From Cryptomeria japonica (Eukaryota > Streptophyta > Pinopsida > Cupressales > Cupressaceae): 64,000 bases of DNA. Below, piece by piece: positions 37,823 to 49,529 of this stretch (positions are counted from its first letter, which is position 1; each line of letters begins with the position of its first letter). The stretch is from assembly GCF_030272615.1 (NCBI RefSeq), contig NC_081407.1, forward strand, positions 136,402,897 through 136,466,896. Direction: 5' to 3'. Made by a program: the position numbers and the translations under genes. Under the pieces are notes generated by a model that worked only from the letters and a program-made list of their open reading frames with translations, ran no database searches and had not been told where the DNA came from.

Positions 37823-40308
37823 TAGGTAGGACTAATAGTTGTAAAACTCATGCACTAGAGGGAAAAATTTGGAATTTGAATTTGAATTTTGAATTTTGGG
37901 AACAAAGTTTGCAAAATTGAATAATGCAAAATTCAAGAAAATGATGATCATACAATTTGAACTTTGTGGAAAGAAGAAATGACACAATCTCCAAGAAAGA
38001 TTTATAATTAATAAAATGAGATTGAAATTTAAAATTTTGGCCAGTGGGATACCACTTAATTTAAAATTTAAAATTGACACAATTAATATTTTAAAATTAG
38101 GGTAGATTATAATTAACCACTTAATTTTAAATGTTTCCTTGAAAGTTACAATGATGAAATTGGAAAATGTTTTCAATTTTAGAGGGATCAAAATTTGACA
38201 AAATCAGCCAATTCTTTGGATTTAAGCAATTAAATACAGTCAAAATAGTCTCCCAAAATTTTGGGAAAAAAGATAGGGACCGTGTGTAAGTTATGCACGG
38301 TCCTCCCAATGTTTTTAAAATTTTTAGGGATTAAAGCTATGATGATTTGAGAGCTAACCCCGAAAATTGATTGATTTTATGATCTCTAGAGACGTGAAAT
38401 TAAGATTTGAATGTCGAAATAGGACCCTATTAGGGTTTTGGAAAAAGATAAGAAATTGAATTGCAGTTTTGAAAAGGGTCAAACCTAATGGATAGGACCA
38501 CCTTAAATAATATTTAGAAAATTGAAATTGGTTGAAATTGATTGAAATTTGCACAAAATCCAATTAAATTTGAAAATTAAGGTTTTAGGACCTAACCACT
38601 AAATTTTGAAATTTTAAATTTTGGGAAAAGGAGGGAAATTGAAATTTTGAATTTTAGGCAAGAAGAAGAAGACAAGTCTGAAAACAGTCACAAATCTGAA
38701 AATTAAATGTAAATCCAATTTTTGCACAAGTTCAAGTTGATGTTTGAAAATTAGGATTTTGACAATTAATCACTTAATTTTGTAACTTTGATATGCAAAT
38801 TGAACAAGACAATGAAAGAATTGAATTTGACAGGCAATGTAATTTTCAGATCTAAGACAATAGATAGCAATTTTTGCAAAATACAAGTTCAATTTCAATT
38901 TTAGCAAGTAGGGTTTTGAATTAATTAACAATTAAGTTTGTGTAAAAATTAGAAGAAAATTAAACTTGTAAATAAAAAGCATGCAATAATTTTCAATGTA
39001 AAGCATGTAAGACGAATGTAATATGAAAAATGATGAGGGGAGATCAAATGGAAAGCTTTACTCCCCTCAAAAGAGGGATGAAAGTTTCACAAAGGATCCC
39101 CTTCAATTTTTTACACATTACATTCAAAAGAGGGGTTGAATTCACTAGATCCAATCCCCAATGGTAAGGGATTGAATACTAAGTGAATTGCAATAAAATT
39201 GGAAGGTATTAAGAAAGTAAATTAACCCCCTTTTATAATAGATTAGTTGAATTAAGCAAATTGAGACTGTGTAGAAATGAGAAAGAAATGATTATATCAT
39301 GAGATAGAGATGCGGAATGAAGCTATGTACCTAGAATTAATAGTAGAATGTTGAGACAAAGCTTCCCTGCAAATCTGAGTAAAAGTTGTCAGGACTGTGT
39401 GTAAGTTGCACATGGTCCTCCCAAAAATCCACTTGCCGAAAAGGTTTTTTCTGTCTCTAAAAATGAAGCCTAAACTTGCAATTACAATTGTGCACCTGCA
39501 ACCTACATACAGAAAAGAGAGGGAAATGTTGTTATGCTTGGGGGTTTGCCCAATTACAATTGTGCACCTGCAACCTACATACAGAAAAGAGAGGGAAATG
39601 TTGTTATGCTTGGGGGTTTGCCTTCAGGTCAAACCCCATTTTGGAATTAACCAAGTGGCTGTAAAATGTTGCAAGTAAATGTAAGGAAATGTCTGAAGTA
39701 AATCCACCTCAAGGAGGGGATGTAATTGAAAGGTTGATACCTTTGTAGATGAATTTGCTTGAATGGATATGTAAAATAGGATGTCTTGAATGTTGATATA
39801 AATCTCCTCTTCAATGATTGAATCCTTGTCTTGAATGCAATACCTAGCCTTGAAAGGAGACTTGAAATGCTCAATGCTTGAATGAATGATTGAATGCTTG
39901 ATAACAATAATGGAGACCTCTCACTTTTTCACCCTACTGTCGCTTATCATTGAATTATGCAAATAGGAGGGGAAGTGCTCCTTATAGTTTTGCCAATTAG
40001 GGGTGTTTAGGTAATTTCCCATCTTAGGTTGACATAGAGAAACTTTTCCTGCTTCACAATTGACAAGCCCAATGCAAGGAGTGACAAAAGGGGGCCCAAA
40101 ATAGGGCTAGGAAAAGGGCACCATGCCCCTATTCTGCCCTAATTTAGGATAGGCAACAACAAAAGGCAATACAAAATGATGGAAAATGCAAGTTATTGAT
40201 GAAATGAGCATGTTTTGGGTCTCTAATCAGCCTTAGGGATTCATCCACTAATGAAAAGACCCAAACGCAGTCAAAAAATTACAAGGGTCGCAATTTTATG
40301 ATGCTACA
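37823..40308. repeat. Diverged gypsy-LTR-like sequence
   Basis: Two blocks resemble the gypsy LTR at 7649-9306 in the same orientation. 38245-38450 shares CCAAAATTTTGGGAAAAA, 'GACCGTGTG' and 'ATGATGATTT...GAGAGC'; 39310-39660 shares the 'TACCTAGA' and 'AAATCTGAGT...' part. The segment ends ATGATGCTACA at 40308, like ACGACACTACA at 9306. The blocks are out of order, so it may be two truncated LTRs. No gene is supported. Confidence 0.5.
39479..39622. repeat. 72-bp tandem duplication
   Basis: Two essentially identical 72-bp units (39479-39550, 39551-39622) lie inside the LTR-like DNA. The multiple-of-three length leaves a small open frame across both, which is not a convincing gene. Confidence 0.9.
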
Positions 40309-41970
40309 AGTGGGAGATTTTAGCAGTGATGTGTATTCACCATTAGATGATGGATGATCTTCTTAGTGTGTAGATGTTTGGAGGATGTCTTAGATCCTAT
40401 TGCTATAGAAGGGTCTTTCACATTTGTAGGTACACTTGTAGGAGATGGTGATCTTCATGATATTTGAGGATGATGACATCTTGAGGACTCAAGGAGTCCT
40501 TGGTTGAGGTGTGGCTTTATGCTTTCATTTGGCATGTTATCCATGTTTGATAGGATGGTTGATATTATATCATGGTATACTCTTGATGACTATCTTAGAG
40601 TTTTGGCATGATATGGTTATTTCATATATTCATATAGAGCATGTTATCTCTTTGTAGGAGATGGTTAGATCATGTTGTCATGTTTATGTTCCTGATTCTG
40701 TGGTTGGATCTTTGACATTGATCTTGGTGGTTCTCTTTGTATTGGGTAGATGATCATTTTCTTGATTACTTCATGGTGATGCTATGTTGCATTTGGAGTT
40801 TGGCATGGATTTATTGGTTACAAGTACTCATGGATATATGGAGACATAGGTGATGTCGGTATTCTCTTGTGATTAGAGACATATATGTTGAGATGGTTGA
40901 TGGTTTCATCAAGAAGATAGAGGAACATTCACCTAGTATAGACTTGAGAGGAGATTGTTCTTAGATGAGTCATGATGACTTGGATGTCTTGGAGCAGTAT
41001 TCTCATTCCCCACTCTTGATCTACTTGGTGGTTTACTACTTGAGAAGTGTTGCCAATCTTTCCTTTCAAGTGCATTATGTTTATGCTATCTTTCATAGAT
41101 ATGTATCTTGAGCTATGGATAGATGGTTAGTTCTGGAGGATTCAGTTTGAGAGATGTATGGCATTGGTTATCTCCTTGTACATTTGGGTTATTATTATGA
41201 TGGAATTCTTTGATTATTGAGTTTAGATATGGTTTAATGGTAATATTCTCTTGGGATTGGGAATCATATTAGTTTGATTTTATTGGTTATGGGAGGTTTA
41301 CATCCATGTTGATTACATGTTATATATGTTTGTTTGATCCAAGGGACTGAACAAGTTTGGGTGTTGTTATGCTATTCTCATTTGGGGTTTTATGGAGGAG
41401 ATCATACTTGAAATAGTTGTAATTTAGAGGTGTATGTAGAAGGACATGCTATAGGTTTTTATTTGCAATATTTCTCTCTTTGGTCTTGGTTGTCTTCTTG
41501 GATGTTCAATTTCACATTACATAAGTTTGAGGTTGTTGGAGCTATGTGTTCACTAGTTTGTGTTCATGATATGTCACAAGGGAGATGAAATGGTGGTTCT
41601 TTTATCTCTTTCTTTTGTTGGTTGTGGAGAACATGGTAGAGTTATGGAGACTTGTGGTGAGAGTTATACCTACAGGTTATTGGTTTATATGTTATTCATT
41701 TTTCTATGGATGTTCCTTGATACTACATGGTTATGGTTACACTTTCTATGAGATACTGTTAGTGGATTCATTTCAGATTTGACATTACCTATGCAGTGGG
41801 AGTTTCTAGGTGTGCATATGTGATAGGTATTTCACTTGGAGCTTATGGTTACATGTTACAAGTTTTATATGTTGATGATATTAGATTCACATGATATGTA
41901 TACCTTTGAGGTATGGATAGTTAGATGTGTTAGCACTAGCTATGGGTACTATTTTAGTTATGGTTATTGG
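40309..41970. other. TG-rich non-coding DNA, host of element E
   Basis: No gene was found. Composition (T and G rich) is like 53708-54043 on the other side of E, so the two were continuous before E inserted. It may be the 3' untranslated part of another retroelement whose LTR could begin at 54044. Confidence 0.5.
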
Positions 41971-42503
41971 TGTTGGCATTCTACACTCTTATGAGAATAT
42001 TTGATGTTGTCATTTATGGCAACCAACTGGCAACTCATCAACAATTGGTTTCTACATGTTCGACATCACATATATTATACACCGGTAGACACTGACACCA
42101 ATAGGCACTTCATCAGCATTCAGATTACATCGACAACAAAGCATACCAACACTTCAGCCGACATGGGATAAAGTTTTGTTTATTGTAAATATAATTATAT
42201 TTTGTAAGCCGACATGGTATATTGTAAAAGACTCATATATGTATGAGATCTTATAGGTCATTTTGATATGAGAGAGAGAGAGAGGAATAGAGAGAGACAT
42301 TTTATTGTATAAGGTGATATAGTTGACATCAAAGGTTTTGGTTATAGACTGAGCTTAAACCGGTACTGAACTTGGCACAAGAGATGTTTGAGCAGTACAT
42401 TGTATTGGATTTGATAATCCATTTTGTAGTCAGTGTGACTCTTTATTGAGCAGTGAGCTCTAGGTTGTTGGCCTCCCTGCATGTGCAGGCCCCTTATTGT
42501 AAG

Positions 42504-43238
42504 TGTAGACACCTAAAATTGTCATGTCTAATTAAATAAATATCTTTATTTATTTAATTAATTCATTTATCCTCTCCTAGCCTTATTTCTCATTTAAATA
42601 AATACATTTATTTATTTAGATTGTCCTTTTCCTAAATTAAATAAGTATCTTATTTATTTAATTGATCCCACTTCTTCTATTAATTAAATAAATTTTTATT
42701 TATTTAATTAATTCATTAACCTTTTCTACCCATGACACATGTCATTCATCTCTTAATTCCTACACTACCTACCCTTTCATTATTTTATTATTTTCTCTAC
42801 CTACCCTCTAATCATAGCTGACCATTTATCTTTTACACCTCTCAATCTTATCCCTCCATTTCTTATAGTGTCTTCTATATAAAGAGATGCTTCGTTCATT
42901 ATCAAACCCTAACTCAATTACACACTTGACTACACTACACCTTTTGCACTTTCATATGTGATCCTACTTGCAACCACATTTCCATTCTTTGTTGAGCTCT
43001 TGTGCACATAAAATCTAAGAGCAAATATATCAAGCAAATCAATGGAGATAGGAAGAATGGAGATCCAAATGCTATTGGACATGTGATGGTATAATCTTTG
43101 TGATTTCATTTGATTTTCATTGTCTTAGGTAATCTTCATATGTTATGGTGGATCTTTGTTTTTGTTAGGCTAGGGTTTTGTGGTTGAATTCTTTTAGTCT
43201 TTCAATATTATTGTTGTTATCCATTTTCACTGTATACA
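42504..43238 (+). mobile_element. Solo LTR Y inside the E 5' LTR
   Basis: 735 bp, TGTAGACACC to ACTGTATACA, flanked by GTAAG/ATAAG (one mismatch). It is absent from the E 3' LTR, which proves insertion. TATATAAA at 42876-42883 is a likely TATA box. Four AT-rich hairpins (A/T-rich AAATAAATA...TATTTATTT) lie at 42528-42715. The family is not identified. Confidence 0.9.
42876..42883 (+). promoter_or_regulatory. Probable TATA box of solo LTR Y
   Basis: TATATAAA followed by a pyrimidine-rich, AAACCCTAA-containing leader, in the expected LTR position. Confidence 0.5.
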
Positions 43239-43514
43239 ATAAGTAGTATTTATTCATTGGCCAATGAGTAAATATTATGGGTCACAAATCCCACTGAGGT
43301 TTTTCCCACACCGGATTTCCTCGTTAAATATCTTGTGTTATGGTGTTTTTTTATGTTGTCTCTATTATTTTTGTTTACTGCATTAATTCTTATTTACCGG
43401 TACATTGTTTTGGGATGAAAAGTTATAAATAAGTTTAAATATGCTGCTAACTAGTTAGACACTGATTCACCCCCCCGTCTTAGTGTCTTTGGGACTATCA
43501 TTGAATCTAACAAT

Positions 43515-43526
43515 TGGTATCCGAGC
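43515..43526 (+). promoter_or_regulatory. Primer binding site of E (initiator tRNA-Met)
   Basis: TGGTATCCGAGC, one base from the canonical site, 2 bp inside the LTR. Confidence 0.85.
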
Positions 43527-43921
43527 TTGGTCCTCTATTTGCAAAATCCTAACAACTTGAGGGAGATTCTAACACCGGTACAAATGGAGAACTTAAGAAA
43601 ATAGTTGGAAGGAACTCTTGGAAGATTTTGATGCAGAAAAATTGAAGAATATCAAACTTGAAGATGATCTAAGGACTACTAAGGAATTCATTAAAGAACT
43701 TTAGGAGAAATTTGTTATAGCACAAAATAAGAGAAAGGAGCTTTATGAGAAGGTGCAAAATGATGATGATGAAAAGGAAACTCTTAGAGACATTGCAAAT
43801 AAGTTGAGACAAGAAAACAATAATATGAAGAATGAAATGCAAGATATGACTATGAGGTTATGTAAGGATATTGAAGATAGGAAGAAGAATGAAGAAGACT
43901 TGACTAGGAGACTTAATGATG

Positions 43922-46900
43922 TGTCATGCCCAACTTTTTGGGCACAAAAACGGAACAACAATTTTTTTTTTTTGACAACAAGAACTCGCAACATATCCTA
44001 CATTATAATAACTTTATTAGAGTTTTGTCTTATCTAGGATGCAAATAAAATTGTTTACTAAGGGTGGGTTAATTATCCAACTCGATCAAGCGACTTTAAT
44101 TAGTGGAGATTAATTAGTGTCACGGATTAGTTAGCTAGCTCAATTACCTTAATTAAGTTGTCGCTAATTAAAAATGAGGGTTAATTGATTATCTAAATGT
44201 ATTGAATCATTCCCGACCATATAATGATAATGTTATTAATTAATTGTTGCACATGCAAATTTATTAATTCAAATCCAATCAATAAGGGTTCGAATTCCTA
44301 TAATGCCATTTGCCCACTAAATCCGATATTACGCTAAAGCCAATTCTAATCTCCCTAAACCCTTAATTTTGACGATTTAATTTTAATCTGGCCAAAACTG
44401 GTCCCAAGCGCTTATGGTTCATAAAATTAATTTACAATTCCTCCTTTTAAATTTTCCCCATGCACAATATAACCTAACGTCCACAATTAAATTGAGGAAA
44501 ATCTATTGATTAATTAAATAAATTAATTTGATTTAGTATATAGTGTTCCAACTATATTAACTCTTCATTTTTTTAAACCCCTTTGAATTAATTATATTAA
44601 AATTTTAATTCTCTAAAGAATATAAGCATATAATAGTTCAATTATTTAAATAACCTTAATTTTTAATTAAAATATTAAAACTTAAAATCAAATTTCAAAA
44701 TCCCCCTTTTTTTAAAAAAAAGGGGGATTTAAAAAAAAAGAATTTCCTTATTCATAAAATGCTAACCCTAACCTGAAATTGGGTTAGGGTTGCATTTCTA
44801 TTTATTTCCCACTTTTATTTTATTTCTTATTAATTTATAACCTAACCCAAAATGGGTTAGAGTTTATTATACCACTTTTTTTTTTTGTTTAGTGTGTGTG
44901 TGTGTGTGATTGCAGGTACAGGGACGGATTAGGGCATGGCGGCCATGGACATGGTGAAGGGTTTCGAAGAGGGGGAAGAGCAGAGGAGGTGGCGTGGGGG
45001 TCTCCCAGACGCCACTGTGTTTATACACAGTGACGGTGGAGCCGTCCACTGTGTATACGCACAATGGCGACCGCAGACCATCCATTGTGCTTACACATAG
45101 TGGGGCACCTCCCGTGCCGTCCACTGTGGGTAAACACAGTGGCGCAGCCCGAGAGTCGTCCACTGTGCTTACACACAATGGCGGCATTTCTCGTGCCGTC
45201 CACTATGGGTAAACATAGTGGCGCGGCCCGAGAGCCATCCACTGTGTTTACACACAGTGGCTCGGCTAGTACCCCGATCTCCTCTGCTTTTTTTTTTGTA
45301 GTTTTTTTTTTTTTTATAATATTTCTTTTTTTTAATATTAAAGTATATATATATATAAATATATTTTTATATGTATATATTTATATATATATATATATAT
45401 ATTCACTGCCATGACTAGAATACATTCATATATCTTTTTTTTTAAAGGTATCCATTGAGTATGTTTTCAGATGTAGGGATATATTTATATATATCAACCT
45501 AATAGGGTTAGGATTAGGAAGCTTATTTCAAATAATTTTAACACATAAGCATGCAAACCTATATATATTTTTTTTTAACAAAAACACACATAAGTCTTAC
45601 TTTTCTTTTTATATTTAAAAACTTTGCAGGGAGGGTTAAAATAATGATAGCTTATGCTTTGACTGAATATTTCATTTCCTAGGTGTATATTATTTCAATG
45701 TGTAGCATTTAGAAGATATCTTTTTTTTTTTAGATAGTCATACAACATGTTTTCTACAGCAATCTACTTGTGTTTAAATACTAGTTTTCAGCTATGCCTA
45801 AACAGAGATAAAAGTAACAAAATAACAGTATTCAAATACTACAGAAATTTATTTATTCACACATTTCATTTCTCCCATCTTCTCTTTTTTCTTATTACAT
45901 ATTTCTTTACTTAAAATTGCAGAAATAAATAGTATACAAAACTCATTATGAAACAGAATTAAATTTATTTACAACAACATTGTAGATTTCAGAAATTTAT
46001 AAATTGCACTCTTCACATAGTAATTTCAAATACAAATTCATCTATTACAATGGGAGGAAATAACTCAACTGATTCCCTCATTCCAATAATGAGGACTCAA
46101 GTACAATAGTACATTTCTTTATACAGAAAATGAAAGAAAACAACTTAAATATCTTTATTTACATTTTTTTTTTTTGCAACAATTCATAAGATTTCATTTT
46201 TGCTTTTCTACATCTAAATAGGAAATCTGAATCTGATTAAAAATCTGCAACTCCTAGGTTCTTTTCCCAGCAACCTGCATATAAAAGTTTTGGGCTGTGA
46301 CCATGGGATGCTCACCTCCCAGCCTAGGCTTACCAGAAGCCACCCCCGAGCTTGCAGAATCAAGGCCTAGACGGGGTTACAACCAAGCAATACAACAAGC
46401 AAAGGGGAAAAGAAATCAACACAATAGACACATCCCTTCCCAAGCTGAAACTCCATCACAAAATGTGATGCCTTACTAGGGTGGAAGTGGACCAAGTACC
46501 CTAGGGGAGAAATCTACTAGATAGAACTTACAACCAACTCATGGCATCCATGAAAGCATAACCAAAAATCCTCCTTAATCCCTACACCCTAATGACCCCC
46601 AAAAAGGCAAACATGCCATATTTGCACCCCCTTATGACCCCCAAGTGCAATAACACAAAAGAAAAGCAGCAAGGGTCTCATGGATAGACCCTTGAGATCA
46701 CTCTCAAAATGAGAGCCTCTCACCCTAAGGGCTGTCAAGCTCCTTCCTCCCAAGGAAAGGATGGTCTTGAACACTCCCCAAACACAACAATACATAAAAT
46801 AGAAATAAGCAAGAAATCACATAGATTTTTACAAGTATAACACAAATAAAGAAATAAAAACAATTTCCATTCAAGCATTTTAGAACATTTTTACATTTAC

Positions 46901-48289
46901 ATAAGAGGGAAAAGTAAAACCAACCTTGACCTACCAAGGAAAATCTAGGGGAAAGCTTGATGAAGAGCTGCCCAATCCTCAAATCTTTTTCTGCAAATCC
47001 TTAGCCCCAAATTTTCTATCCTAAAACTATTTTTTTTCCCTCCAAAATTTCTCCAAAAATATCCAAGGATGGAGAGTGGGTGATTAGCTCACTAAGCTTC
47101 CATTCCTAGCCTAAGAAGGCCTCTGTCACTCCTTCCAACCTCTTGGATAGAGTTAGGGATCCCCCATTGGGTTGGTCTTCCCTAGGTCTTACACACTCCC
47201 TAACCTAGGTACCTAGAGAAGGGAAATGGAATGGGGAAGAGGGATTACTCCCTTCAAGAAGGTTATCCTACCAAGGATGGCACTCCTATAGATGGAATTC
47301 GTCCATCTTGGGAAAACCACTTTTTTGGGTGGTTAAACAAGTCCTAAGGGAAAGACATGTGGCCAATTTTGGCCTTCACCCATAGGTACCCCATGAGGCC
47401 TAATAGAAATGCTCTAAAATTGACTCTAGGAGTTGATTTGACCCTCAGAAAGTCCACCTAAAGTTAACCTACGGGTCAACTCTGAGTTGACCCTCCTTGT
47501 GGCTCACTAACCTAGATTTCTTGGTTCCTTCAAGGATAATTAAGAGATATAACAATTAACAAAAATAAAACTCTCCAAAAAGGTGACATGACAAATTGCC
47601 AACACAACATACTACATAGGTGTCAAGTGACACTACAAAATAATTCCACATCACAATACACACGTGGCAATTGTCCCTTAAATGATTTAAACAATTCAAT
47701 AAATACAATTTACACTCATGCAACATTTTACATTTACGAATAAAATACAATACATACAGGGTGTTGCCTCTCCAAATAGACAACCCCTGGTTTTACAAAC
47801 GCACATAGGCCTAGGCTTGATTCTCCATAATATTTCCATGGTCACATGGATAATTTCCCGCACATCTCAATTTAAACATTAGTACTTCCCAATAGCCTCA
47901 TATAATATAAAACACATAATTAGAATATAATACATTCATTCTGCAAAGACTTGTCATTATAAAATACAATTTGTCACAAATCAAAGCAATTCATCATAAT
48001 CCTCAAAATTTGATCCATCTATAAGATATGAAAATATATTTCTAGCATTATAACAAATCCTAAAATTCAGATAATAACATACATCATCACAATGTTACCC
48101 TAATCTAGAATCATATAATATTCTATAATCCACAAGGCATAGAAATGGAGCATCAATATATATCAATATTACCAAAAATCGTGAGACCATATAAAGTTCT
48201 ATATCCATAGTGTGTCAAAACTAGCATCCATAATAGTTCCAATATGAAAATAACTGAAGAGATAGGATGGGTCGAGGTAGGGCCTCACA
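43922..48289 (+). mobile_element. Giant solo-LTR-like unit X2
   Basis: 4368 bp, TGTCATGCCC to GGGCCTCACA, with an exact TGATG duplication (43917-43921, 48290-48294) inside E ORF1. It is a relative of X1 in inverse orientation. It opens with a small hairpin (TGCCCAACTTTTTGGGCA) and holds the hairpin array at 45010-45262, a 33-bp perfect inverted repeat at 44698-44730, poly-A/T runs and (TA)n at about 45376-45402. No pol or gag; best read as a solo LTR of an unidentified, probably gypsy, family. Confidence 0.8.
45010..45262. repeat. Array of seven ~37-bp hairpin units in X2
   Basis: Each unit is an inverted repeat of the form CCACTGTG-TTTACA-CACAGTGG, separated by GC-rich spacers (GCGGCCCGAGAGCC type). 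Stem changes are often compensated on the other arm (CCACTATG with CATAGTGG). The small frames on both strands are products of the repeat. Confidence 0.9.
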
Positions 48290-48995
48290 TGATGTTGGAA
48301 ATGAAAATCTGAGACTTGGTCATGAAAATGATATGCTAAAGACAGATATGATTCACATGCAACATGATAAAGCTGAGCTTGTGAGACAAGTTGGAATTCT
48401 GGAAAATGAGTTGGTTACTGTAAATAAACACAAAGACAAATTCAAGAAAAGTTTAGAAGAACTTGATAACATTCTTAAAAGACAGAAACCTGATGGAGAT
48501 ACAAATGGACTTGGATTTGAAATTGGAGAAAGTTTTGGTACTGCAAATAATCAAGATCAGAACAAACCAATAAGACAACCTAATGCTTATAAATTTAATG
48601 GGAAATGTTTTAATTGCAACAAATATGGTCATAGAGCAAATGAGTGTAGATTTAGAAATAATCAAAATATTAATCCACCCACCAGTCAATGTTACAAATG
48701 CAACAAAGTTGGTCATAATTCAGAAAATTGTAGAATGAATGTGAAATGCTATGTTTGTGGAAGGTTTGGGCATTTATCTAATCAATGCAGATCACAAACC
48801 AGACAAGGATATGGAAATGCTATTCAGAGGAATAATGTAACTTGTTATGAATGCAATAAGATTGGACATATTGTTAAATTCTGTAGAAGCAAGAATGCAC
48901 CAGTGAACAACAAAGGATCTAATTTAAAGGGAAAAGAAAAGGTATATGAAGTAAAGCAAGAATTTTCAAAACAATGGATTAAGAAGGCAGATTAG

Positions 48996-49529
48996 AAAGT
49001 TGATGAAACTATCTCTGCCTGGTAGAACAGAGTAATCCTCCACCGACAAAAGATTCTTCATCTAAGGAATAATCCATAGGGGGTATTGCAGCAAGTTGAA
49101 GATCATGCATTCTACCCTCGGTTGATGGTGAGAAGATACATTTCTTCTTTATTGGGGGATGTTTTAAGTTTTCACTTAACCGGCAAGCATTTAATAGAAT
49201 TTTAAGAACCTTTTTTGGCTATAAAGCACCGGGAAACTCTTATTTCAAACTCACTAAGCATTCAAACAATCAGGGAGCATGAAACTGAGCAAGGGCATTC
49301 TAAGGTGAATCTGTGAAGTGATTTTTAGGCATTCAAAATTTTGGTTAAGAGGTATTTATCTTTGAAGTGGCTTCCTCATCTTCTGTTCCTAATTTTATTT
49401 CAAACCCTACCATTGTGGAAAATATCAAATGCTGTAGACACGTATTCAAGATTATCCCCGAGATTACAAAACGGGATGATTCTGTAGGAGCTTTTTTCAA
49501 AAATTCTGAAGGGTGTAGCATTTGCAAAA
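48996..49529 (+). other. Linker between E ORF1 and ORF2
   Basis: Stop-rich, but traces such as S-L-L-G-D-V-L-S-F-H-L-T-G-K-H-L in one frame suggest the decayed N-terminus of ORF2. Confidence 0.4.

Larger units (their letters stand above)
41971..43512 (+). repeat. 5' LTR of element E
   Basis: TGTTGGCATT to TGAATCTAACA. It is about 807 bp once the solo LTR at 42504-43238 is removed, close to the 747-bp 3' LTR. Confidence 0.9.
43584..48995 (+). pseudogene. Element E ORF1: coiled coil plus four zinc knuckles, split by X2
   Basis: A gag-like RNA-binding protein interrupted by X2 (43922-48289). Part one (from about 43621) is a Lys/Glu-rich coiled coil with a TAG at about 43702; a frameshift separates it from the ATG at 43584. 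Across the TGATG duplication the frame resumes with V-G-N-E-N-L-R-L-G-H. The coiled coil then ends at G-L-G-F-E, a motif also in F gag. Four CCHC knuckles follow: C-F-N-C-N-K-Y-G-H-R-A-N-E-C, C-Y-K-C, C-Y-V-C and C-Y-E-C types between 48605 and 48890. A Lys-rich tail ends at 48995. The UBN2 capsid domain of usual copia gag is absent. Part two is fully open for 242 codons. Confidence 0.85.

Noticed and set aside
39397-39678. Small protein with a 24-residue repeat
   Set aside because: Produced by the 72-bp tandem duplication in LTR-like DNA; no homolog or coding signal.
44867-45414. Repetitive open frames on both strands (C-L-H/H-S-G patterns)
   Set aside because: By-products of the hairpin array in X2.
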